Source of the DNA: Halanaerobium sp041694515
Lineage (GTDB): Bacteria; Bacillota; Halanaerobiia; Halanaerobiales; Halanaerobiaceae
Reading direction: 5' to 3'
Assembly (NCBI GenBank): GCA_041694515.1
Contig: JASMSZ010000032.1
Span: 1-9,452, forward strand
DNA length: 9,452 bases
This document shows, piece by piece, positions 1 to 5,215 of the stretch. The position numbers were made by a program, and so were the translations under genes. Positions within the stretch are counted from its first letter, which is position 1. Each line of letters opens with the position of its first letter. The notes beneath the pieces are model-generated. The model ran no database searches, was not told where the DNA came from, and saw only the letters and a list, made by a program, of their open reading frames with translations.

Positions 1-17
1 GAAAAGGAAATCTGAGC

Positions 18-46
18 TTGACAAAGTTAATTTAATAAGGTAAAAT
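18..46 (+). promoter_or_regulatory. Sigma-A type promoter P1 of the pheA transcript
   Basis: A perfect -35 box TTGACA (18-23) is separated by 17 nt from a good -10 box TAAAAT (41-46). Transcription would start near position 53, just ahead of the first T-box Stem I, so the whole leader is transcribed from here. There is no extended -10 TG. The call rests on match and spacing alone. Confidence 0.8.
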
Positions 47-52
47 TAAAAA

Positions 53-346
53 AACTTGAGTTAGATAAATAATAATATTTAAAGACTTTGATCAGGGAAA
101 GTAATTAGAAGTATTTATCTCAGCGAAGCGGGGTTAGTGGGAGCCTGCCGGTAAGTATTTTAATGAAGTTCCCCTGTGAGTTGGCAGCTGAACTAAAAAG
201 TAAGCCTGCACCGGCCGTCTACCGTTATCCGGACAGATTATTGGAATTATTAATAATTCCTGTAATTGTTAAGTGGGCTTTTTAGCCAAAAAGATTGGTA
301 CCACGAGAATTCAAACCCTCGTTCTTTAATTAGAGCGGGGGTTTTT
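53..346 (+). promoter_or_regulatory. T-box leader 1, tRNA-Phe specific, controlling pheA
   Basis: This RNA senses uncharged tRNA and decides between termination and read-through into pheA. Stem I is complete. The kink-turn flank ACTTTGA (85-91) faces GAG (178-180), helix CAGGG (93-97) pairs with CCCTG (172-176), and the specifier loop has AGTA (100-103) opposite GAAg plus TTC (169-171). A 10-bp helix (108-117/152-161) leads to the distal bulge AGCGA (122-126) and an 11-nt distal loop (133-143) on stem GCGGG/CCTGC. A Stem III-like palindrome lies at 243-260. The T-box TGGTACC (296-302) is bulged from an antiterminator, AAGA/TCTT (291-294/323-326) plus ACGAG/CTCGT (303-307/318-322). The fourth T-box base is T (299), matching a tRNA with discriminator A73, which suits tRNA-Phe. 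The UUC reading comes from alignment with leader 2 and agrees with the downstream gene. Confidence 0.93.
315..346 (+). terminator. Intrinsic terminator of T-box leader 1
   Basis: An 11-bp stem (315-325 with 332-342, including G-U pairs) closes a 6-nt loop and runs into five T residues (342-346). Its 5' arm is the 3' arm of the antiterminator (318-326), so the two folds exclude each other, as required for a T-box attenuator. Confidence 0.9.
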
Positions 347-490
347 GCATTGTGTTACAAAAACCGACAAATACTTACAAGTGCCGTGAACCTGTCGGTT
401 AATGCCATAATTTGTCAAAAATACTTATACTACAAGTTTTTCGACATAATTCGGGTGGTGCACGGCACCTGGACACCTGTACATTACATT
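347..490 (+). promoter_or_regulatory. Structured untranslated leader between T-box 1 terminator and pheA
   Basis: About 145 nt separate the attenuator from the pheA ribosome-binding site, long for a T-box operon. Three hairpins can be drawn. The first is an 8-bp perfect stem, AACCGACA (362-369) with TGTCGGTT (393-400). The second is a 12-bp stem with small bulges from TGTC (413-416) to GACA (443-446), through A5/T5 and CTT/AAG. The third is GGTGC/GCACC (457-461/465-469). GTGCCGTG (381-388) can also pair with CACGGCAC (461-468), so alternative folds exist. The block AAATACTTA occurs twice (369-377, 419-427). GACA/TGTC half-sites recur throughout. No convincing leader peptide is seen. The region may bind a protein as DNA or act as RNA; the role is unknown. 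Confidence 0.5.
384..396 (-). repeat. Motif shared with the aroF1 leader, inverted orientation
   Basis: The complement of CCGTGAACCTGTC (384-396) occurs exactly at 1787-1799 as GACAGGTTCACGG, and the match extends imperfectly to 15 of 18 positions. Both copies lie after a T-box terminator and before the first gene of the operon. A related CACGGCAC is at 461-468. A shared operator or shared RNA element is possible; the function is inferred only. Confidence 0.5.
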
Positions 491-504
491 AAAGGAGTGA
501 GTAG

Positions 505-1371
505 ATGAGTAACTTAGAATATGGATATTTAGGACCACCGGGAACATTTAGTGAGCAGGCTATTTCTAACTACTGTGCCAGCTATGGCGGCAGTACAACT
601 GCCTGTGGATCAATCAGGGATATTGTTGAGGCAGTGACAGCAGATAAAGTTGACCTGGGACTGTTACCGCTGGAGAATTCACTGGAGGGGTCGGTAAACT
701 TAAGTCTGGATCTTTTATATCAGCATCCAGAACTTAAGCTTTATCGGGAGATAGTACTTCCAATTGAGCAGTATCTGCTGGTTCAGCCAGGAGTCAGCAA
801 AGAAGAAGTTAGAGAGATCTACAGTCATCCCCAGGCAATTGCTCAGTCGGGTGATTACCTGGCAGAAGAATTTAAAGAGGCAAAAATTATTTACACAGAC
901 AGTACTGCCGCTGCAGCCAAAAAAGCACTTGAGTCAGCAGACCGAGCAGCTGTCGGCTCAATTAGATTAGCTGAGATTTATGAGCTTGAAATTCTGGCTG
1001 AAAACCTGCAGGGGGATCTGCCAAATGCAACCCGCTTTGTTCTGGCAGCTAAAAAGGATAAGGACTTTGGCAGCAATAATCATCTGGGAGAAGCAGCAGA
1101 TAGTGATTTTAAAACTTCCATAATCTGTGCACCTGAGGTCAATGAAGCCGGAGTTCTGCATCAAATACTGGGAAAATTCGCTGAGGAAAATATTGATCTG
1201 ACTAGAATTGAATCCAGACCCAGCCGGCAGCGTCTGGGGGAATATATTTTCTATATTGACCTAAAGGGATGCAGCAGTGATCAGGATCTGAGTTCAGCTC
1301 TGGAGGAGGTAAAAAAGATATCATCATATTTTAGGCTTTTAGGTTCCTATCCAAAGACAGTAATAGAATGA
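505..1371 (+). CDS. pheA: Prephenate dehydratase with C-terminal ACT domain
   Basis: Converts prephenate to phenylpyruvate with loss of CO2 and water, the committed cytoplasmic step to phenylalanine. The protein is 288 aa, the usual length of the monofunctional Firmicute enzyme, with no chorismate mutase domain. The catalytic domain spans about residues 5-183: the N-terminal GPPGTFSEQA block, PLEN (55-58), SHPQA (107-111), and the NATRF motif (174-178) holding the catalytic Thr176 of the family. An ACT domain follows (about 204-288) with the ESRP motif (236-239) that binds phenylalanine in relatives, so feedback inhibition by Phe is expected. The ATG at 505 is set 7 nt after AAAGGAG (491-497). 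The gene has its own promoter and a Phe-specific T-box, and a weak terminator follows it, so it looks like a one-gene unit beside the larger tyrosine-controlled operon. Confidence 0.97.
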   Translation: MSNLEYGYLGPPGTFSEQAISNYCASYGGSTTACGSIRDIVEAVTADKVDLGLLPLENSLEGSVNLSLDLLYQHPELKLYREIVLPIEQYLLVQPGVSKEEVREIYSHPQAIAQSGDYLAEEFKEAKIIYTDSTAAAAKKALESADRAAVGSIRLAEIYELEILAENLQGDLPNATRFVLAAKKDKDFGSNNHLGEAADSDFKTSIICAPEVNEAGVLHQILGKFAEENIDLTRIESRPSRQRLGEYIFYIDLKGCSSDQDLSSALEEVKKISSYFRLLGSYPKTVIE

Positions 1372-1392
1372 ATTTTGCCAGAACCGCTTAAG

Positions 1393-1414
1393 AAATTGAG
1401 CAGGCAATTTTTTT
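1393..1414 (+). terminator. Probable weak intrinsic terminator after pheA
   Basis: AAATTG (1393-1398) pairs with CAATTT (1405-1410) around the loop AGCAGG, and the T run continues to 1414. The stem is only 6 bp and mostly A-T, so termination may be leaky, and pheA transcripts could read on into the second leader. The loop and 3' arm also form half of a longer inverted repeat with 1487-1499. Confidence 0.5.
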
Positions 1415-1499
1415 AAAATTAAGTTGAAATTTAAAACTAAAATTGAATATTTGGGCGAAAAAGTGGAAATTTTATTTGACAGAAGTAAAATTGCCTGCT
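1399..1499. repeat. 13-bp perfect inverted repeat reaching into promoter P2
   Basis: AGCAGGCAATTTT (1399-1411) is the exact reverse complement of AAAATTGCCTGCT (1487-1499). The right arm fills most of the spacer of the next promoter and ends on the first base of its -10 box. The left arm is the loop and 3' arm of the pheA terminator. The arms are 75 nt apart. A protein bound at the right arm would compete with RNA polymerase; the repeat could also be chance. Confidence 0.45.
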
Positions 1500-1504
1500 A
1501 TAAT
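1476..1504 (+). promoter_or_regulatory. Near-consensus promoter P2 of the aroF-tyrA-aroA-hisC-aroF-aroC operon
   Basis: TTGACA (1476-1481), a 17-nt spacer and TATAAT (1499-1504) are both perfect boxes, and TGC (1496-1498) gives an extended -10. The sequence upstream (about 1411-1475) is very AT-rich, as in UP elements. Such a strong promoter fits control by attenuation afterwards. The start would be near 1511. Confidence 0.9.
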
Positions 1505-1510
1505 ACTCAT

Positions 1511-1738
1511 TAACTAAATAAACTCACTTAAAAACTTTGAAAGAGGATCCAGTAAGCCGCAGGCTGAAATACACCTCTTGAGTTGCCAGCTGAAAGTAAA
1601 ACAAGTAAGCTTAAAAGGCCGTCAGCCGTCGTTACCCGGTGCGGAAGTGTTAGCTTCCAGTAGAGATAATCTGTATTTAATGAGATTAAAACAGGTGGTA
1701 CCGCGATATCAATCGCCCTGACTAAGGGGCGATTTTTT
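1511..1738 (+). promoter_or_regulatory. T-box leader 2, tRNA-Tyr specific, with shortened Stem I
   Basis: The leader senses uncharged tRNA-Tyr for the six-gene aro operon. The specifier TAC (1570-1572) sits in the same setting as in leader 1: GAAa before it, ACC after it, then GAGTTGCCAGCTGAA (1580-1594), which differs from leader 1 at one base. AAGAGG/CCTCTT (1541-1546/1574-1579) forms the helix below the specifier loop, and AGTA (1551-1554) is the S-turn strand. Above the loop only AGCC/GGCT (1555-1558/1562-1565) with a GCA loop remains, so the distal bulge and loop that dock the tRNA elbow are missing. A Stem III-like hairpin GGAAG/CTTCC is at 1633-1648. The antiterminator has AGG/CCT (1693-1695/1717-1719), bulge TGGTACC (1696-1702) and GCG/CGC (1703-1705/1714-1716). 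The discriminator-matching base is T (1699), which fits A73 of tRNA-Tyr. Confidence 0.92.
1711..1738 (+). terminator. Intrinsic terminator of T-box leader 2
   Basis: AATCGCCC (1711-1718) pairs with GGGCGATT (1727-1734), with a possible extra T-G pair, and runs into six T residues (1733-1738). The 5' arm overlaps the antiterminator strand CGCCCT (1714-1719), so the two structures are mutually exclusive. Confidence 0.92.
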
Positions 1739-1774
1739 GCATTTTTATAGGAAAAATATTAATTTCGACAAAAA

Positions 1775-1794
1775 CTGACAGGTTCTGACAGGTT
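1775..1794 (+). repeat. Tandem 10-nt direct repeat in the aroF1 leader
   Basis: CTGACAGGTT occurs twice head to tail (1775-1784, 1785-1794) and is followed directly by CACGG. The second copy plus CACGG is the 13-nt motif shared, inverted, with the pheA leader at 384-396. A further CGACA lies just upstream (1766-1770). Tandem GACA-bearing units suggest a protein-binding array, but no regulator is identifiable from the window. Confidence 0.55.
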
Positions 1795-1798
1795 CACG

Positions 1799-1828
1799 GT
1801 GCGTGCACATGATCGATCACAAACGCAC
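1799..1828 (+). other. Hairpin with palindromic tip before aroF1
   Basis: GTGCGT (1799-1804) pairs with ACGCAC (1823-1828). The enclosed sequence contains the 10-bp perfect palindrome TGATCGATCA (1810-1819) and a second dyad, GTGC-GT-GCAC (1799-1808). It lies between the attenuator and the aroF1 ribosome-binding site and has no T run, so it is not a terminator. An operator or mRNA-stabilising hairpin are both possible. Confidence 0.45.
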
Positions 1829-1867
1829 ATAAACAAAAAAGTATTTTAGCAGAGAGGAGAATTAATT

Positions 1868-2917
1868 ATGATAGCAGTATTAAAAAGAAGTGCAAGTCAG
1901 GAAGATAAGGATCAGGTTATTGAGGTTATTCGAGGAGAAAATTTTGAGGTTCATCCAATTCAGGGAGTAGAGAAAACTGTAGTAGGTGTTCTGGGTGATC
2001 CGGCACGCAAGTCAAATTTGAAGGAAAAATTGGAGACTATGGGAGCTATAGAAAAGGTTGTTTTAATTTCAGATCCTTATAAATTGACCAGCTGGAATTT
2101 TAAGCAGCAAAAAACTATTGTTGATTTAGGTGATGGAGTTAAAGTTGGTGGTGATGAGCTGACAGTTATGGCCGGCCCCTGTTCGGTAGAAAGCAGAGAA
2201 CAGATTATAGAAACAGCCAGACTTGTTAAGGCTGGAGGAGCAAAAATTCTGCGCGGTGGAGCCTTTAAACCGAGAACTTCCCCCTATTCTTTTCAGGGAC
2301 TGGGAGAAGAAGGGCTGAAGTTAATGGCTGAGGCCAGAGAAGAAACTGGACTAAAAATTATAACAGAGCTGATGGATATCGAGCATATAGAGGTGGTTTC
2401 TAAATATACAGATATTATTCAGATTGGAGCCCGGAATATGAAAAACTATTCCTTACTAAAAGCAGTCGGTAAACTGGATAAACCGGTAATGCTCAAACGC
2501 GGGATGGCGGCGACAATTAAGGAATGGCTGCTTTCTGCAGAATATATAATGAATAATGGAAATCACAATGTAATCTTATGTGAAAGAGGAGTCAGGACCT
2601 TTGGTGAAGAAACCAGAAATACCATGGATTTAAGTTCAATTCCCCTGGTTCAGCAGTTGAGTCACCTGCCGGTAATCGCAGATCCAAGCCACGGTACAGG
2701 CCGCTGGGAATTGGTGACTCCGGTTGCCAGAGCTGCAGTTGCTGTTGGAGCAGACGGAATTATGGTTGAGGTTCACCCTGATCCCCAGAACGCTCTCTCT
2801 GATGGTCCTCAGTCCTTAAAGCCCAATAATTTTAAGCTGATGATGGACGAAATCAAAGCTATTTCCAGTTCTCTGCAGAGTTTTGAATCCAGAGAAAGAA
2901 AAATAGCATATGCCTAA
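1868..2917 (+). CDS. aroF: DAHP synthase, type I-beta, with N-terminal regulatory domain (copy 1)
   Basis: Condenses phosphoenolpyruvate and erythrose 4-phosphate to DAHP, the entry step of the shikimate pathway, in the cytoplasm. The protein is 349 aa. An N-terminal ferredoxin-like domain (about 1-70) precedes the TIM-barrel synthase (about 85-340), as in the Thermotoga maritima enzyme, where that extra domain gives feedback inhibition by Tyr and Phe. Expected metal ligands are present: Cys105 in MAGPC, His275 in DPSHGTG, Glu301 in MVEVHP and Asp312 in SDGPQS, along with KPRTS (134-138) for substrate binding. Each lies exactly three residues later than in T. maritima. The ATG at 1868 is placed after AGAGGAG (1853-1859). 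It is the first gene after the Tyr T-box, overlaps tyrA by 8 nt, and has a close paralogue at 6326-7378 in the same operon. Confidence 0.96.
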   Translation: MIAVLKRSASQEDKDQVIEVIRGENFEVHPIQGVEKTVVGVLGDPARKSNLKEKLETMGAIEKVVLISDPYKLTSWNFKQQKTIVDLGDGVKVGGDELTVMAGPCSVESREQIIETARLVKAGGAKILRGGAFKPRTSPYSFQGLGEEGLKLMAEAREETGLKIITELMDIEHIEVVSKYTDIIQIGARNMKNYSLLKAVGKLDKPVMLKRGMAATIKEWLLSAEYIMNNGNHNVILCERGVRTFGEETRNTMDLSSIPLVQQLSHLPVIADPSHGTGRWELVTPVARAAVAVGADGIMVEVHPDPQNALSDGPQSLKPNNFKLMMDEIKAISSSLQSFESRERKIAYA

Positions 2918-3821
2918 ATTTGAAAAAATTGCTGTTGTCGGGATCGGCCTGATTGGGGCCTCCCTGGCAGCGGCATTAAAAAAAGATAATCCAGATCTTA
3001 AAATAACTGCGGTTGACAGAAGTGCAGAGAGTATTGAAAAAGCAGAGAAACTTGGAATTATCGATCAGGGTTTTACAGAGATTAAGGATAATTTAAAAGA
3101 TCAGGATTTGATTTTTATTGCCGTACCGGTGGCAGCAGTTCCAACTGTGATTAGAGAGATCAAAGAGGGCGGTGACAGCCAACAGCTGCTGGTCGATGCA
3201 GGCAGCACCAAAAAGGAAATTATGCTGCAGGCTGCCCAGATTTTACAGGACAGTTCTAAAATTTTTATCGGCGGTCATCCGATGGCCGGTTCTCATAAAT
3301 CGGGGATTGACTGGCATGATCCGGAGCTCTTTGTGGATGCACCATTTATTTTAACTCCCTGGTTGGACGGGGAGCAGCAGGAAGAGGAAGAAAACGAATT
3401 ACTGCAGCAGCTTAAAGCTTTGATTGGAAAAATCGGAGCCAGAGTGCATGTTATTTCGGCAGCTGAACACGACCGCTGTACAGCCTATTTAAGTCACCTT
3501 CCCCATTTGTTATCTTCAGCCCTGGTTAATCTAAGTCAGCAGCAGGAGTTTAAAGGTGAGTTTTTTGAACTTTCAGGAAGTGGTTATCAGGATATGACCA
3601 GGATTGCAGGCAGCTCAGCTGAACTCTGGCAGGATATTATTTTATCAAATAGAAAAAATTTAGCAGAATTAATTGAAAAATACATATCAGAATTAAAAAA
3701 GCTGCAGCAGGATATAGAAAATAATGATCAAAATGAAATTTATAATTTTTTGGCCAGAGCAGCGGAAATTAAAAATCAAACAGAGGCTAATCAACAAAAA
3801 AAGGATAATAAAGTTAATTAA
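2910..3821 (+). CDS. tyrA: Prephenate dehydrogenase, single-domain form
   Basis: Oxidises and decarboxylates prephenate to 4-hydroxyphenylpyruvate using a dinucleotide, the committed step to tyrosine. The N-terminal Rossmann fold has GIGLIG (11-16) and an acidic residue, Asp36, at the end of the second strand, which favours NAD over NADP. Family catalytic positions are seen: Ser99 (DAGST), His123 in HPMAG (123-127), His196 and His199 in SHLPHL, and Arg231 in DMTRIA. At 303 aa it stops soon after the helical dimerisation domain and lacks the C-terminal ACT domain of the longer B. subtilis-type enzyme, ending instead in a charged, Lys/Gln/Asn-rich tail. The start lies inside aroF1 (8-nt overlap) with only a weak purine-rich RBS, so translational coupling is likely. 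A gap of 101 AT-rich nt follows before aroA. Confidence 0.96.
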   Translation: MPKFEKIAVVGIGLIGASLAAALKKDNPDLKITAVDRSAESIEKAEKLGIIDQGFTEIKDNLKDQDLIFIAVPVAAVPTVIREIKEGGDSQQLLVDAGSTKKEIMLQAAQILQDSSKIFIGGHPMAGSHKSGIDWHDPELFVDAPFILTPWLDGEQQEEEENELLQQLKALIGKIGARVHVISAAEHDRCTAYLSHLPHLLSSALVNLSQQQEFKGEFFELSGSGYQDMTRIAGSSAELWQDIILSNRKNLAELIEKYISELKKLQQDIENNDQNEIYNFLARAAEIKNQTEANQQKKDNKVN

Positions 3822-3922
3822 ATATAAAAAGATAATTAGGATAATTGAATAGAGATTTGAGTTAGACAGCGAAATTAACAAAAATTTTAAAAATTAAAGT
3901 AGAGAGAAACGAGGGGGAAATA

Positions 3923-5215
3923 ATGGAATATCAAGTTGAGCCGGCAAAAAAAATTAATGGTGAAATAAAAGTCCCGGGAGATAAGTCGATTTCCCACCGC
4001 TCCTTAATTCTGGCTTCTATAGCAGAGGGAGAGAGCAGAATAGAAGGCCTTTTAGAGGCAGAGGATTGTTTGAGTACGATGGGAATAATGCGTGATTTAG
4101 GAATAGAAATCAAAAAAGAGGATATAGGCGAGTATATTGTTCAGGGTAAAGGACTTGATGGACTTGAAGAAGCTGATGATGTTTTAGATTGCGGTAACTC
4201 AGGCACTTCAATGCGACTTTTAGCCGGTCTTTTGGCCTCTCAGGATTTTTATTCAGTTTTAACAGGTGATCATTCACTGCGCAAAAGACCAATGCAGCGC
4301 ATAATAGGACCTCTCTCCAGAATGGGAGCTCAGATTTGGTCCCGGCGGGACGGACTCGCTCCTTTAAGTATTAAAGGCCAGAAACTGAAGGCTGTGGAAT
4401 ATAAACTGCCTGTTGCCAGTGCTCAGCTAAAATCCTCAATTCTGCTGGCAGCTTTAAAGACCAAATCCGAAACAGTAATTATTGAACCAGCAGTCTCCCG
4501 GGATCACACAGAACGAATGCTCCAGGGTGCCGGTCTGGATCTAGAAATTCTGGCAGACAGAATCATTTTAAAAGAAGCAGCAGCAAGAAAATTAAATCCC
4601 TTTCAGATTAAGGTCCCCGGGGATATTTCTTCAGCCTCCTTTTTTACTGCAGCCGGGCTCTTAGCTGATGAGGGCGAGCTTTTAATTAAAAATGTGGGGA
4701 TTAATCAGACACGCAGTGGATTTCTGGAAGTAGTAGAGGCAATGAATGGCAGGATTGAACTCTTAAATAAACGTGATCAGGGTGGAGAACCAACTGCAGA
4801 TATTCTGGTTAAGCCATCGAAATTACAGGGGACAGAAGTCAGCGGTGGAGTTATCCCCCGGCTGATTGATGAGATTCCTATTATTTCGGTACTGGCTGTT
4901 TTTGCAGAAGGTAGGACAATAATCAAAGATGCAGAAGAACTCAGAGTTAAGGAAACCGACAGGATTAAAGCTGTTGTCACAGAATTTAAAAAACTGGGAA
5001 TAGAAATTATTGAAAATGAAGACGGTATGGAAATAAGTGGTCCCCAGACAGTTAAAGGTGGGATTGAGCTTGAGAGTTATCATGACCATCGGATTGCAAT
5101 GTCACTGGCAGTTCTTGCTTTAAATACTGAAAATGGAATTACAATTAAGGGCAGTGAGATTATTGCCACTTCTTTTCCTAATTTTAAAGAATTATTAGCA
5201 GAGGTGATAAGATGA
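3923..5215 (+). CDS. aroA: 3-phosphoshikimate 1-carboxyvinyltransferase (EPSP synthase), class II-like
   Basis: Transfers the enolpyruvyl group of PEP to shikimate 3-phosphate, the sixth shikimate step. The protein is 430 aa, normal length. Visible active-site motifs are PGDKSISHR (18-26, Lys21 and Arg26), GNSGTS (91-96), RPM (122-124), SAQLK (166-170), the acidic Asp316 in LIDEIP, KETDR (343-347) and DHR (388-390). GDKS, SAQLK, RDHTE (193-197) and NQTR (261-264) together resemble the class II type known from CP4 and Gram-positive enzymes, whose members often tolerate glyphosate. The glycine matching E. coli Gly96 is retained (Gly94), so tolerance cannot be assumed. The start has a strong GAGGGGG (3911-3917). 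It overlaps hisC by 4 nt (ATGA). The preceding 101 nt show no terminator, so it should be cotranscribed with tyrA. Confidence 0.97.
   Translation: MEYQVEPAKKINGEIKVPGDKSISHRSLILASIAEGESRIEGLLEAEDCLSTMGIMRDLGIEIKKEDIGEYIVQGKGLDGLEEADDVLDCGNSGTSMRLLAGLLASQDFYSVLTGDHSLRKRPMQRIIGPLSRMGAQIWSRRDGLAPLSIKGQKLKAVEYKLPVASAQLKSSILLAALKTKSETVIIEPAVSRDHTERMLQGAGLDLEILADRIILKEAAARKLNPFQIKVPGDISSASFFTAAGLLADEGELLIKNVGINQTRSGFLEVVEAMNGRIELLNKRDQGGEPTADILVKPSKLQGTEVSGGVIPRLIDEIPIISVLAVFAEGRTIIKDAEELRVKETDRIKAVVTEFKKLGIEIIENEDGMEISGPQTVKGGIELESYHDHRIAMSLAVLALNTENGITIKGSEIIATSFPNFKELLAEVIR

Noticed and set aside
266..508. 80-codon + strand open frame ahead of pheA
   Set aside because: It runs through the T-box, antiterminator and terminator, overlaps the pheA start, has no plausible RBS and resembles no protein family; it is leader RNA read as protein.
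3693..3881. Hydrophobic 62-codon open frame on the - strand at the tyrA end
   Set aside because: Its Ile/Leu richness comes from the complement of the AT-rich tyrA tail; no RBS or homology is recognisable.
3855..3895. Possible internal promoter before aroA (TAGACA, 17 nt, TTTAAA)
   Set aside because: Both boxes are poor and the 101-nt gap is uniformly AT-rich, so such matches are expected by chance. No terminator separates tyrA from aroA.
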